A DNA stretch of 64,000 bases. It comes from Sinotaia quadrata. Lineage: Eukaryota > Mollusca > Gastropoda > Architaenioglossa > Viviparidae. This document shows positions 11,441-23,928 of the stretch, one piece after another. The stretch lies in NCBI GenBank assembly GCA_028829895.1, contig CM054178.1:106827058-106891057 (forward strand), read 5' to 3'. A program made the translations under genes and the position numbers. Each line of letters starts with the position of its first letter. The first letter of the stretch is position 1. The notes beneath the pieces were generated by a model, which was not told the origin of the DNA, did no database searches, and saw only the letters and a program-made list of their open reading frames with translations.

Positions 11441-12080
11441 AATGTTTCAGTCGTTTCTTTCTCCCCGTCTTATCTCCCTTGTCTCTGACCGATCTCTTTG
11501 TGTTTTTATGTCATTTCTTTTGCCCCTCCTATCTTTCATTTCTCCGCCTCTCACTCTCCTTCTCTCTATGTATCGCTGTCTTTTCTCCCCCCACCCTCTC
11601 CATGAATGCATACTACTAGTAGATATTTTTAGTGCCAACTTTAAATCTAACAATTTCTCAAATCGTATCCAAATGAAATTCCCACCTAACGCCGAACACG
11701 ACTCTATCCATTTTATTCAATAACATGTTTCAAAATCACACGAATGAGAGATATAAAAAAACTATTGCTTGTGTCAATTCCGTCAAACATCTATATTAAT
11801 TCAACCATACACACTAACATTTTCAATAGGAACGAGTCAGTTACGTAACTATCTTGACTTCCACGTAGGACCTTAATGAGAGCACGTACATGATGACACA
11901 ATCATGCACACTTTATGAAACGGGTACACACAATCATGCACTCCCTCTGACAGACGTGGACACACAAATAACATGATCACGAGTAAAGTAATCATTTCAA
12001 GGTCACTGAACAAATGATTTCACACCAGACACCAACACTCTGAACAGTTAGCTCCGTGTGTTTTCTGAACACTTTAAATA
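11441..12080. other. Pyrimidine-rich then unique AT-rich sequence
   Basis: CT bias continues to about 11610; after that nothing recognisable. Short words such as CAATCATGCAC recur near 11900-11940 without forming an array. Confidence 0.5.
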
Positions 12081-12082
12081 TT

Positions 12083-12210
12083 GCATCTCTCTTTTTAAAA
12101 TATAAAACCCGTGTATCTCATTTTAAATAACAGTATCCATGTATCTCATTTTAAATATCATTATCCATGTATGTCTGTTTAAATATTAGTATCCACGTAT
12201 CTACATTTCA
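12083..12210 (+). repeat. About 29-bp degenerate minisatellite
   Basis: Four diverged copies of GTATCTCATTTTAAATA followed by TATCCAT-type endings. Confidence 0.7.
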
Positions 12211-12587
12211 AATAAGTGACAATATATATGCTTGGTAGTTATAATTATCCGTGTAATTCTTTAAAATGGAGATAATTAATTTCCATCCAATCTCTATGTA
12301 CTGCAAATCATTTGTATAAACAATCATTTGTATGATATTATTTAATGTAAACTTTTTTTGTAAGGATAACTATCACGTCTGTTCTTTTAATCTTGATGAT
12401 TTTTTAAAAGTCTGCGCATTGTACGCTTGATACTTATCATATTCATGTATTAAAATTAACTGCAAATGTAAATTTCGTCTACTATATTATAATTTGCTAC
12501 CATTGTCGGTTTAGTTATCAAACGATAGTTCGCAACATATAATTTTAGAAATGTATTTCTCCTTCTGATTGGTTGGTTAACTCGTTG

Positions 12588-12588
<1 letters not shown>

Positions 12589-12618
<30 letters not shown>
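12589..12618 (+). repeat. T30 homopolymer
   Basis: About thirty consecutive T. It could be the reversed poly(A) tail of a retroposon inserted on the minus strand, but no body is recognisable. Confidence 0.9.
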
Positions 12619-12620
<2 letters not shown>

Positions 12621-12744
12621 TGATTTCTGCTGAAGACGTATTTCAATGTTCATCATTCCGCGGTCTAGCACCGTATTCCATTCAGACCATAGATGTTGTG
12701 ACATGCTTACTTATGCATGCAGTTTCATTCACAAAGACGTAATA

Positions 12745-13095
12745 ATCTGTCGTCTAAGCATTTCAAGATCGTAACAATTTGACATCTTACATTTCAAGAT
12801 CGTAACAATTTGTCATCTGTACATTTCAAGATCGTAACAATTTATCATCTGTACATTTCAAGATCGTAACAATTTGCCCTCTGAACATTTTACCAAGACC
12901 GTAACAAATGACAGTTTCACGCCAATAACAATTTATTATCTCAGTAATTTTAGACTGTAGCAACTTGTCCTCTGAATATTATTTCAAGGACCTTACAATT
13001 TGTCCTCTGAACATTTAAATACCATAACAGTTCGTCAACGGAACATTTCACATCCGTAACAATTTGTCATCTAAGCATTTTGAAGGCTGTTAGAA
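12745..13095 (+). repeat. About 32-bp minisatellite
   Basis: Units with ACATTTCAAGATCGTAACAA then TTTGTCATCTG; clean at 12765-12880 and increasingly diverged to about 13095. Confidence 0.8.
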
Positions 13096-13105
13096 TGTGT
13101 TAACT

Positions 13106-13207
13106 GAACATTTTAAGAATGTAAGTGTAAATAAATTATGAACATTTTAAGAATGTAAGTGTAAATAAATTATGAACATTTTAAGAATGTAAGTGTAAAT
13201 AAATTAT
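13106..13207 (+). repeat. 34-bp minisatellite, three identical units
   Basis: Exactly three copies of a 34-bp unit starting GAACATTTTAAGAATGTAAG, essentially identical. It abuts and shares the word GAACATTT with the 32-bp array before it. Confidence 0.9.
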
Positions 13208-13252
13208 AAAAATGTATGCATATGTACAGAAGGTCATCTCTCTCCTCTCCCT

Positions 13253-13258
<6 letters not shown>

Positions 13259-13343
<85 letters not shown>
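13259..13343 (+). repeat. (CT)42 microsatellite
   Basis: An uninterrupted CT run of about 84 bp, followed by short TATC and then a (TG)n run at 13390-13416. The plus-strand frame through it is artefactual. Confidence 0.97.
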
Positions 13344-13346
<3 letters not shown>

Positions 13347-13385
13347 ATATCTGTCTATCTATCTGCGTACGTGTAATTGTACGTG

Positions 13386-13416
<31 letters not shown>

Positions 13417-14640
13417 TTGTATGTGGAGAGAGTGAAAGAGAGAGGATCTTAACATTGAGAAATTATAGGATATATTTTATCTTGATTAAACTGTATGATA
13501 TGATTAATTAAAACATAACCCAAGGCAACAGCATATATCACACACATACACACAAGCCATGCAGACCTCATTAGGTCCTGTTTTATTTACAACCATAAAA
13601 TGCGGAACTAAAGAAAACAATTGGAACTTAAATGAGTGCCATTCTGAAGGAGGGTTTCTGTTATGGAATTGTCCCTGAATTGTAATGGTGTAGTTGTCCG
13701 GAAATTAAATCCTTTTACATACCACTAGCATATGTTAGCTTGAAAATTAGTTTTTATGGATCCCTTACTAGTCAAAGTGGGTTTTGGAATGTGTTGTTTA
13801 ACAAAAATTCTTTTGAAAGTTATTTGCCTGACGTGGGCTAATAACTGCTGACTTAAGTTTGAATAAAAATATTGTTTATTTCGTGAACATAACAAATAAA
13901 TAAAATCAAAATTTCTATATATGAGCATTTCATATTTATGTAAATGTACCTCTATAATTAATTCATATGTATTATACGAAATCGATTATTTCACTGTAAA
14001 TAACAAATGCAAAGTATATAATCGACAGCTAGCCGATATCTGCGAGGAAACAGAAAGGCAAACGTTGAAGCGCAATTGTTCAATAAAGGAATCTCACACA
14101 CTGTAAGTGAGGAAATAAATAACAGTATTAATGTAATGCACAAGTGGGTCATGCTTCTTTAGACATGGATAGTGGGCCAAGTTTAAGGACAATTAGTAGG
14201 CCAAGTCTGTTTAGACATGATTTATGGGCCAAGTACGTTTAGTGTCTGATTAGTGGGCTGTCTATTTAGGATTGGAGAGAGAGGGGGGTAAGTTGTGTTA
14301 ACGTCTCGATGGAGGAAGAGTATTTTTTTTTTACATAAACAAGTAACAAATCGTGTCACATTGCAAGCATAACGTGACGATATGTTTTCAAACTGTCATT
14401 ACTTGAGGCATTCCATCATCCTTCACGCCAGCACGATCAATCATTTTAAAAATAAAGTAAATGCTAATTCTCAGAGTGCTGCAAGCTTTCATGGCCGTCT
14501 GATGATCAAAAGTCAAGTTGTGTTATGTACGTAGCGAATTGTATGTGTGTATTAAGGCATGTTTGTTTGTATGCATGTATGTATGAATTTATATATGTAT
14601 ATATGTGCAGTTGTGTACATAAGCATCTATCTATGTGTTA
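13417..14640. other. Mostly unique sequence; weak repeat near 14140-14265
   Basis: A few diverged copies of GTGGGCCAAGT(C/T)TGTTTAG occur at 14140-14265. The rest is AT-rich with no supported gene. Confidence 0.5.
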
Positions 14641-14653
14641 CATGTGTATTTGT

Positions 14654-14654
14654 G

Positions 14655-14722
<68 letters not shown>
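14654..14722 (+). repeat. (TG)n microsatellite
   Basis: About 34 TG units with a few CG interruptions. Frames through it on both strands (VCVCV, THTHT) are artefacts. Confidence 0.97.
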
Positions 14723-14724
<2 letters not shown>

Positions 14725-15063
14725 ATTGCACAACCCTTATGCATATAGAAATGTGTGTAAATGTTTGCATGTGTATTTCGCGCGTGCGTATGTGTATTGC
14801 AGGCATGTTTGAATGCACGTATGAATTTAGTTTGGGGGATAACATGTAAATATTATTATATACATGTTTGCTGTTAATATATAATTACCTAAACATGTAA
14901 CAAAATTGTACGAATGCTAATATTTGAGTCAGTATTTTATAGATAAATGTTCTTAGCAAAGAATGGTAGTTTCCTGTAAATAAATAAAATAGGATGATAT
15001 TTCGAAAGATGACATGCATTGGTACTATTAAATAAAGTGACAGACAGATAATCTAATCTAGCC

Positions 15064-15097
15064 ATAGATAGATAGACAGACAGATAGATAGACAGAC

Positions 15098-15153
<56 letters not shown>

Positions 15154-15182
15154 TAGATAAATAAATAGATAGATTGACAGAC

Positions 15183-15250
<68 letters not shown>
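15064..15250 (+). repeat. (GATA)n/(GACA)n microsatellite
   Basis: Mixed GACA and GATA units at the left, a short AT interruption at 15150-15175, then a clean (GATA)n tail. Confidence 0.97.
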
Positions 15251-15251
<1 letters not shown>

Positions 15252-15469
15252 TTAAAGGAAAAGTGTTTGAATACAAAATGAAAAAATATTTCAAATTCTT
15301 TCTAAACGAATACAAATAAATCATGATAATAAGTGGCTTATGATACATCGTGGTGCAGCTTTATATAGCTGCGATCAATCAACGCCAAGCCTGTAGATTG
15401 GTGTTTTCTGCTGTGTGATTTCTGTCTTTTGTTCTCTGGTCCGACAACGACCTCCTTCAAATATGTAAG

Positions 15470-15540
15470 AATGCGCCCTGATGCGAAGCATGCTGGGTAC
15501 AAGATGGCAGTCGGGATGTTTGCAAATTGCACGCTTCCCG
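15470..15540 (+). promoter_or_regulatory. Possible promoter-like patch
   Basis: A short GC-richer stretch contains GCATGCTGGGTACAAGATGG, which includes an AAGATGGC word resembling a YY1 site. It could mark a promoter, but no transcript or exon beside it can be recognised. Open frames at 15338-15774 on both strands are not supported. Confidence 0.12.
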
Positions 15541-15820
15541 TTTTAAAGTGCCCTCGCGTCTTTGTGTTCATTACTCGCTCACATGGAGGTATGCAAACAT
15601 CTCCCACCCTACTCCCTACAAACACTCTTCACATGCGCGCATTTATATTTTTATGTATATATTTGTTATTTTAATTCACACTTGTCTATTTCTTCTTTCA
15701 CTCATCTATCATATGTCCCTTCCTGTTTTCTCTGTATGAATGGCGTGCGTCCGGAGAGTCAGTTACCATTTTAATGCCTACTAGAAATTTAGGAAAAGAG
15801 TACTCGTGTTTTAGAATCAG

Positions 15821-15939
15821 CACTCTATTGGCGCCCTGTACGCCTAGTACCTGTCACTCTATTGGCGCCCTGTACGCCTAGTACCTGTCACTCTATTGGC
15901 GCCCTGTACGCCTAGTACCTGTCACTCTCTTGCGCCCTG
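15821..15939 (+). repeat. 34-bp GC-richer minisatellite
   Basis: Three identical units starting CACTCTATTGGCGCCCTGTA (15821, 15855, 15889) and a truncated fourth. Each unit has NarI-type GGCGCC and two CpGs, unusual for this AT-rich region. Confidence 0.95.
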
Positions 15940-16454
15940 TTGAGTGATCTTCAGACAGGCCATGGCCGACTGAATCTCTCTATTAATGCAAAGCCGAAAG
16001 CCTGACTGTACCTGAAGCTGACTAAGCCCCTGCAAGAATTGTCAAGCTGCCTACCTAAGTGAGTTTAAAGAAATATACAAAGACAGTTACTCTGTTATAC
16101 AGTGGACACTATTCAAATGTCCAAGTCAGAACGCACTCGCGACTGTGATTTTATAATTCTTTCTGCCACCATGACTCCATTTCTAAAAAATGTCCATCTA
16201 TCTCTAAGTTTACATGTGCGTTTTTAATTTAAGTGTTGGCATCGTCTTACGTCAGGTTGGGACTTGGGGTTTATAGCCATTTATTGTAATTATTCATATT
16301 TATAATACCTCTAACTTTCAAATACTTTGTAACATCTGACATTACAGAAGTGTGGGTGGACGTGTGGCTGGCCACGTTATGGTTTAAATGTGATTAAATC
16401 TTTCCAAACATCTTTCTTTACACACACACACCCCTCGCCACACTTGTACTAAGA

Positions 16455-16531
16455 AAGTTTGTAATCACGTTGTACACAATAGTTGTGAATCATGTTGTAC
16501 AATGTAGTTGTGAATCACGTTGTACTTAAAT
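16455..16531 (+). repeat. About 34-bp short tandem repeat
   Basis: Three copies around GTGAATCA(C/T)GTTGTAC. Confidence 0.7.
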
Positions 16532-16569
16532 AGATTTACAAGTCGTATGAAAGTGAACAAAACCGTACA

Positions 16570-16840
16570 TTTTGCATTGCACACTTCACATTCCACACTG
16601 CATGTTTCACACTGCACACTTCATACCACGCACTGCATACTTCACATTATACACTTCACACTGCATACACCACGCTGAACATTTTACACTGCACATTTGG
16701 TTCTGCACATTTCACACCAGGCATTGCACATTGTAAACAATACACTTTACATCACACACTGCACACTTCACACCAAGCACTGCAGATTAAACCTGCGCAC
16801 TTTACACCGCACACTGTACACTTCACATTGCCCACTGCCT
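16570..16840 (+). repeat. Degenerate CACACTGCACACTTCA repeat
   Basis: Many imperfect copies of a 15-20 bp CAC/TTCACA word with variable spacing; low complexity. Confidence 0.75.
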
Positions 16841-17214
16841 GTGTTAATTTAATTCCCAATCAATCCCGAAGACATTCTTCATTTAGATATTAGTGTTTCA
16901 CATCAATACCAAACTCAAACATAAGCTCAAAAATAGCATTAAAATAGAGCAAAAGAAAGTTACATTTTATTTCGGGTCACAATAGTTTCAAAATTGTTTC
17001 ACTTTATTTCATGTACATTATTACTGATAGCTTAATATACCCATTTTCTAACTGAATACATTCTAAAGGTTCAACAGTTAATGACTGAAAGCGCTTCGAT
17101 TTAATAATAAACGTATTTATATGAGCAGATTCGGTTAGCAGAAGATACTACCTATGCATTACTATTCCAGCATTGAACAAAAATAATTTCGACATTGAGG
17201 GAGAGAGATAATGA

Positions 17215-17310
17215 ACACGTGAGTAAAAAATAAAGAAAGTGAGAGGAAAGGGAGGGGGTAGGAAAGATAGAGGGGAAGTAAGAGGAGAGAGAGAATAGAG
17301 AGAGGGAACA
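17215..17310 (+). repeat. Purine-rich tract
   Basis: A+G-biased plus strand (GAGAGGAAAGGGAGG-type), low complexity. Confidence 0.7.
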
Positions 17311-17814
17311 GAACGAATGGTTACAGAGAACACAAGGCAGAGCGATAAAGGCTAACTTTCCTCCATGGAATCTTCTACTAAGCTGAACTGAAATTTGCTA
17401 ATGTTTTCGTTTGCTTTTTCGTCAGATGAAAACTGGCGAACCGTAAACGATCGTTATGCTTCAATGGCTAGTTACCCATCAGTCACAGACATATTTGAAA
17501 TATAAGATCACGTGCAGGCCGACTTACATAACCGTGTAACCGTTTGTTGTTTTTGCTTCTTGTTGTATTCACATGGTTACGTGGGATTTCTGTTCATATT
17601 TCTTTCTTTTCTCACGGGGATCCCATGACGCCTGGCTGTCAAGGCACTTGCTCTCAACGTCAAACCAGCCCCACCCTAGCGCAGAAAACATACCAGCGTT
17701 TTATGACGTGCTTCAAATATTACGTCACGTAGTGCACGCGTTCCGCGCTGACAGCCCGTGAATGTCGGTTGGCCGAAAAGAAAACCATTTCCAGCGTAGC
17801 ATTTGAATGGTGTC

Positions 17815-18358
17815 AGCACTATCTACCCGACAGTCTTTCGCTCACAACCTTTTGCCTGATATTGTTTAACTTTGGTTGTCATAGCACTATCTACCCGACA
17901 ATCTTTCGCTCACAACCTTTTGCCTGATATTGTTTAAGTTTGGTTGTCATAGCACTATCTACCCGACAGTCTTTCGCTCACAACCTTTTGCCTGATATTG
18001 TTTAAGTTTGGTTGTCATAGCACTATCTACCCGACAGTCTTTCGCTCACAACCTTTTGCCTGATATTGTTTAACTTTGGTTGTCATAGCACTATCTACCC
18101 GACAGTCTTTCGCTCACAACCTTTTGCCTGATATTGTTTAAGTTTGGTTGTCATAGCACTATCTACCCGACAGTCTTTCGCTCACAACCTTTTGCCTCAT
18201 ATTGTTTAAGTTTGGTTGTCATAGCACTATCTACCCGACAGTCTTTCGCCCACAACCTTTTGCCTGATATTGTTTAGGTTTGTTTGTCATAGCAATATGT
18301 ACGCGACAATCTTTCGCTGTCAACCTTTTGCCGGTTACTTTTCGGCTTGGATGTCTTA
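17815..18358 (+). repeat. 68-bp minisatellite, eight units
   Basis: Copies begin AGCACTATCTACCCGACAGT at 17815, 17883, 17951, 18019, 18087, 18155 and 18223, with a more diverged one at 18291. Differences among the first seven are single bases (GTTTAACTT versus GTTTAAGTT, one CTCATATT). The last unit is clearly older, so the array was homogenised from its left part. Confidence 0.95.
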
Positions 18359-18359
18359 G

Positions 18360-19710
18360 CAAATATGTTGCCTGAATTAAAATGTCATTAAAAAAAAATT
18401 ACTTCCACACACGCACACACATATACACACCACACTAATTTAATATTACGCAACAATATATTTTATTTGGATGGTGCAACTATGCTACCTCATGTCCTGG
18501 AGACCTTCTCTAAAAATGTTCATGTTCAGCTACTTCTTGTACTGTAAGGCTGTTGGGTTAGCTGTGATGTTCGCAGCAAGTTACTTCTTTAGTCCCTCCC
18601 CTTTGTTCGCCAGAGTATTTCCTCTGTTTATTATATTCTTGGCATATTGAATGATTCATAGGAACTGTTTCCTTGGTTATGGCGAGTTGATATGATGTAA
18701 ATATAGTACAATCTATTACAAAGGTTACAAAGATGAATTAGTTAGTAAACTATTTTAATCTTTATTTTTAACCATAACTAGTTTGTACCGGTCTGCAATG
18801 ACAACCAATTTCCTGCTAGTTATCAAATGAAAACATATTAACTTTGGTCGTTTCTTTTAGAAAAATATTGTTTTAATATCAGAACAAGAAGATGAGATTG
18901 GCAGAAGGTAGTTAATTGTAAAATGGCATTTCGATCTGTTGCCCTAGTTGAACTATTTGTAATTCTTAGAAATATATTCCTATACTTTTATTTATATGTG
19001 AATCAGAATGACTGTCTTTTTCAAAATGACAACTTTAGTCATTCTAGCGAAGGCTGGTTCACCTATCAAAAATGAAATATAGTTGTGTTCGAACCTGAAA
19101 ATGTAGTGATGTCTTGAAATAAGACACCCGTTTTGATTACCGTATTACACCCGTTTTGATTACCGTATTACACCCGTTAGCCTTCGTCTATACAACGGTA
19201 AAGTCGGTCAGTGCCAATGGCGACGATTTGAAAGGAGAAAGAGACAGTAAAACTGCTCAGTCAGCAAGACTGCAAGCTTAAACATAAAACGAAGGAAGAC
19301 TGTTTGAAAGCGACAAGCTATAGTGTTATTTCGTGTTTCAATTAATTCAACTCACTGACTCCATCCAGTTTGAAGTGTTGTCGATTGCAGTCCTCAAGCA
19401 GAACGCTCAAACATCACGTGATATGCATTTCACAGTTGCATATTCCTTTGGTTAAATATTATCCATTCAGTCCACATGTATGTACAAAAATCATGTGGTA
19501 CATATTACATTTTCTTTTAGATGCAAGCGTACGATCTATTTAGAGTACTTTTATTACCCTAATAATAAATATTTAAATTCGATCAACTCTGTTTATCAGT
19601 GGGACGGGGGAATCTCTGTTGAATTTGCGGCTCATTTCGGCAGTCCTTGTTTAGGAAGAAGATTACAACAAACTCCATCACAGTTTACAAGACTTGAACC
19701 TTGTATACGT
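18360..19710. other. Unique AT-rich sequence
   Basis: Only a 23-bp duplication of CACCCGTTTTGATTACCGTA near 19125-19175 stands out. No gene is supported. Confidence 0.5.
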
Positions 19711-19713
19711 CCA

Positions 19714-19874
19714 GCATGCATCTATATATATACCCATTATATCAAAACTGATATCATTACCAGTAGCATGCATCTATACATCTACCCATTATATCACAAT
19801 TGATATCGTCACCAGTAGCATGCATCTTTATATCTACCCATTATATCAAAACTGATATCGTCACCAGTAGCATG
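19714..19874 (+). repeat. 52-bp minisatellite, three units
   Basis: Units start GCATGCATCT and contain CCCATTATATCA and GATATC(G/A)T(C/T)ACCAGTA. Each unit carries the self-complementary words GCATGC and GATATC. Confidence 0.9.
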
Positions 19875-21600
19875 GTGCTTTAACTAAATTTATAGACACA
19901 CTTTTAAGTATGTCCCCATTGGAGGTGCAAGGCCGGAAACATACAACTGTTTAATATTATATCACCAACCTCTATAGACCCTTAACCAAGGCAAACTAAA
20001 ACTCAATTGAAAATGTACCCCCCACCCCTTTTACTTGGTTAGTAATACTTGTGTTTAAAGTGGGGCAATATACATATATAATGATATTTTAAAAACATAA
20101 TTAAATCCTATCGCCATCAAAATAAAATACAATAAAACTATTAACGTTTAAAGGCATAAAAGTTCACAAGGTTATTTCAATAATTTCAGTACTCGACATA
20201 AATCTCTTCTTTGACAATAATTACTTGGACATTTAACTAAGATTAATAGGCCTGCTCGGCAACCAGACGGTAGGTTATTACGTTATTTGCCAAAACAAAA
20301 TAAAATATTTTTTCACAATAGTGGAGAGAAAGATTTTAGTTTGGCAGGAGCCCTCAGGAGTCTGTTCACACATAACTGCATTGTTGAGTAGAAAAACGTA
20401 ATTTGCCACGAGGATTTTCAATTGAATGGCCAAGGGACGTTCTTTACAATATCATAGACCTTTCGGGACTGCATATCCAATTGTCAGAGGATTAATGGAT
20501 AAGCAGTGAATGGAGACTTTTCCGTGTTTTCGAACACGATGACACGTCTGCGTAACGTTCAACTCTGACGAAACACAGGATTACGGTCAGGGGACACAGT
20601 GTCTACAACGTATGTTAACAATACCCCGACCAATTACGGCATATGTAATAACAACTTCCAAAAGGTGTTAACAAAGGTCTGCCTTTTCCTTTTTTTCCCC
20701 TCCTTCCCTCATCCTCCTCTCCTTTCTCTCTCCCCTCCCTTCCCCTTGTAACCTTGTCAAGTACAAAACTGTGATGTAAGGGCTAGGACGATGCAGTGAA
20801 AGCCAGTTCTCGATGGACTTCCGTTTAAGATGGAAGCAAACAGTTGCACATTATTCAATCTTAAAAGATCGGTATTTGTTGATCTCTATGTCACAGTACA
20901 TCCTTGTATTTGTTGATCTCTATGTCACAATACACCCTAAGCAGACTTACTGGCCTCAGTGATTTATAAACTTAGCACTCCCCCCCCCCTCCCCAAGGTG
21001 TCAAAAGCCGCCACATTTTAAAAGGAAGGTGTGTTATGAACTGCGTGCGTGTGTTTGTGTGGTGTATGTTGTTTATTTCTGGGACAGGTCCACTATATTT
21101 ATTTATTTATTTGCTGTTCTGACTGTATTGGCTACTTGCGAGAAGGTAAAACCTTATGCGGTTGTGAAATACATCTGTCCCTGACTTGTCAGTTTTAGTC
21201 TGTAACAGATTTAACATGGTTGCCGCTCTTTCCGATTGCATCAAAGAAGAGCAGCATGCATTCAAACGATTGTGGAGGGTGGGAGGTGAAGGTGCGCCAG
21301 GAGAGAGAAATCCATCGGAGACTTTCAGCACAATTTGGAAGTAATGTAATGAAACATTGCAAATTGATAACCATGTTCACAATGGTCACACGAGTGTCAC
21401 TGATGAAGAATATTTCAGACATACATCTACATCTACAAAAGTTGTGACATGATAATCGATAATCGACAGGTGGCTATAAGTGGTATATCATCTATGCCTC
21501 AGTCAAGGTTCTTTGGATGAAATCCTCCAAAACCACTGATTAAAAACATATGTATGAACATATTTTTGCTTCATAACATATATGTATGATTTCAAAAATG
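19875..21600. other. Unique sequence with low-complexity patches
   Basis: A 34-bp duplication (GTATTTGTTGATCTCTATGT) lies at 20872-20935, and a pyrimidine-rich patch at 20685-20755. Short frames near 21107-21447 overlap on both strands and show no known motif. Confidence 0.5.
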
Positions 21601-21601
21601 C

Positions 21602-21726
<125 letters not shown>

Positions 21727-21880
21727 CATGTTCCAATGTTGTGTAGGATTGAGAGATTGAAATAATATTATTGAAATGATTCACACGCCAATATCTATCT
21801 ATCTAGCTATCCATGTTCCAATGTTGTGTAGGATTGAGAGAATAAATAATATTATTGAAATGATTCACACGCCAATATAT
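21727..21880 (+). repeat. Duplication abutting the CTAT tract
   Basis: About 75 bp from CCATGTTCCAATGTTGTGTA to ATTCACACGCCAATAT occurs twice. The two copies are separated by a short ATCTATCTATCTAGCTAT stretch, so the copied segment included the microsatellite edge. Confidence 0.85.
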
Positions 21881-22468
21881 ATCCAATATGACTATAGTAA
21901 ATCTAATCACATTTATAGTTTTGAGACATTTTTTCCAACCATACTTCGTCTATGTAATTTGAGGCAACGTGCTAACAGAAACCTTTATGTTTACAAAAAA
22001 AAGTAATATAATTAAAATTTAAAAATACCAAAAGCCAAAACCAGGCAAGTCATAATTCATGAAAAGATGTGCTACAAATTAGTTCCCCTCCCCCCTCCAA
22101 GGCACGCCGCGGGACAGTGTAAGACAATGTTACAATTAAAATGATGAAATTTTATTGATTTTTTCCCTGTCGTGATTATGCAAGTTTTGTTTCTCTTTAA
22201 CCCAACATGTCAGTGTACACGCTCCAGCAGAACATTCAAAGAGACAATAAACATGCCTTGGACATTAAGTGTTGAAACCACACTAAACCTTTCCAGGAAC
22301 TTAAGGTAATGTCACACCGACTACTCGATGAGACTGATCTCCCAGAACTGGACAGGACCACACCCACCCACGATATATTTCTGTTTTAAAATTAAAACAT
22401 TAAGCCATTTTTAAATTCTAACAAGCCTGATTACCTTATTGCTCTTGTCATAGTTATTCTAATCTGTC

Positions 22469-22723
22469 TTGAAATCTCCGATCTGTAGGTCTAGCTCTGT
22501 TCATGGTTTTGTTTTAGATGTCTATCATCTGATTGGTCTGTTAAGACTGGTCGTGCATAGTCCATACTTCTGGAAACGGCACTTCGCAGATTGTTACACC
22601 ATCTGCCCATCTTCTTATGACTATGACCACCTTTACCTGCCTGTCACTAGTTCAGACCAGTTTACCTGGTCCGTCACGGACTCTCCAGATAGTACTGCAC
22701 TACTTGCTGACTGGGAAAGGTAG
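22469..22723 (+). CDS. Exon-like open frame, unrecognised
   Basis: An 84-codon frame without an ATG (it opens at a TTG) ends in a stop at 22721-22723. It has mixed, C/T-favouring third positions and no simple repeat. An acceptor-like CTGTAG lies at 22482-22487 within the frame, and a donor-like AAGGTAGAT overlaps its end, so it could be an internal exon. It contains a tyrosine/aspartate-rich middle (SYDYDHLYLP) and two cysteines. I recognise no family, and a decayed transposon fragment or chance frame is equally possible. Confidence 0.15.
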   Translation: MKSPICRSSSVHGFVLDVYHLIGLLRLVVHSPYFWKRHFADCYTICPSSYDYDHLYLPVTSSDQFTWSVTDSPDSTALLADWER

Positions 22724-23084
22724 ATAACTTCCACCTAACCACTACCGAAACCACCCGCCACCCCCTATTTCTGAGACTGTCTCAAGAGCAGACATTTTTT
22801 GTATACTACATGCTATTACGGTACTAATCTTTTGGTTATCTATCGACTGTTTAATGCGAGTATTTCGCAACAAATTTTACCCTTTGTAGCATATTTTTTT
22901 TCTTTTTTTTAAAAAAAAAGAAGTAAATGTTACCTGCAAATTATTCAGAGTTCAGAGTGTATTGTTCACATGAGTACTAGTGATATCGTATTTGTCATAG
23001 AGGGTGTCCAATTGGTTGTACAAGATGTGTGACAATAACACAAGTTAACTGACCCACGTCAGGGTACTCAGAATTAATTAAGCA

Positions 23085-23400
23085 CTGTTAGGAATTAATT
23101 AAGCACTGTCACTCTATATCGCCATAATATGTGATGCTACGAGATTATAATATTCAGTAAATGTTTTAGACGTGAATGTGATTATGATATATTGTGATAA
23201 TAACATTCAACAAATGTTTTAGACATGAATGTGATATGATATATTGTGGTAATAATATTCAGATCATTGTATTAGAATAATTAGACTGAAGTGATATCAC
23301 TCCATTCTGATATGTAGTTTAGACTACAATTCAACGTGATCGAATATGACCATAATATTCAAGGCCATGCTTTAGAAGGGATGTGATATGATATAGTAAA
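23085..23400 (+). repeat. Degenerate 50-60 bp repeat
   Basis: Copies of AAATGTTTTAGAC(G/A)TGAATG followed by GATATATTGTGATAATA and looser derivatives. GAATTAATTAAGCACTGT is duplicated at the left edge. Confidence 0.65.
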
Positions 23401-23514
23401 ATTGCAAAACTGAGGTCAACACTTTAGAAATTATTGGCATTCCTGTCAGCGAAACTTTAGCAATCAGTCGACTTTGCAAGCGGTACACACGTCAATCATG
23501 ATTTGCAAGCGATA

Positions 23515-23540
23515 CACACGTCAATCATGATTGACGTGTG
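23515..23540. repeat. Perfect 26-bp palindrome
   Basis: The two 13-bp arms CACACGTCAATCA and TGATTGACGTGTG are exact reverse complements with no spacer. The left arm is itself duplicated about 33 bp upstream (CACACGTCAATCATGATT at 23487), so the palindrome may derive from a repeat meeting its own inverted copy. Confidence 0.9.
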
Positions 23541-23789
23541 ATTGTCAATGATTGTCAATGACCATAGGATTGTGATACATGTGTCAGACTTACAAAAGGA
23601 TTGCTTTCGTGAGAGTATTCTGTTGTTTAATTTGGTGTTTCACCTCCATATGCACCAGTTATCTATCAATACCTAAGCAGGAATCTAAGTCAGAGAAAAA
23701 AGAAGAAAAATACATGAAACTATAAACAGGAGAAGTATTTAGGCAACAGTACATTTCTTTGTTATTTTTTCTTGGTTTTTTGTTTGTTT

Positions 23790-23810
23790 GGTTGGTTTTT
23801 TTTCTTTTTC

Positions 23811-23847
<37 letters not shown>

Positions 23848-23855
23848 TGGGGGGG
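23790..23855 (+). repeat. (TTTTC)n, T17, G7 tract
   Basis: A pure pyrimidine run of TTTTC units leads into T17 followed immediately by G7. The plus-strand frame over it is an artefact. Confidence 0.95.
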
Positions 23856-23928
23856 CGTGAAGTGCTTCTCTATAAACAGTTTTAGTAGTTCAAATGAGCT
23901 TTGGAATAGTGATAGCTCACGTCATAAT

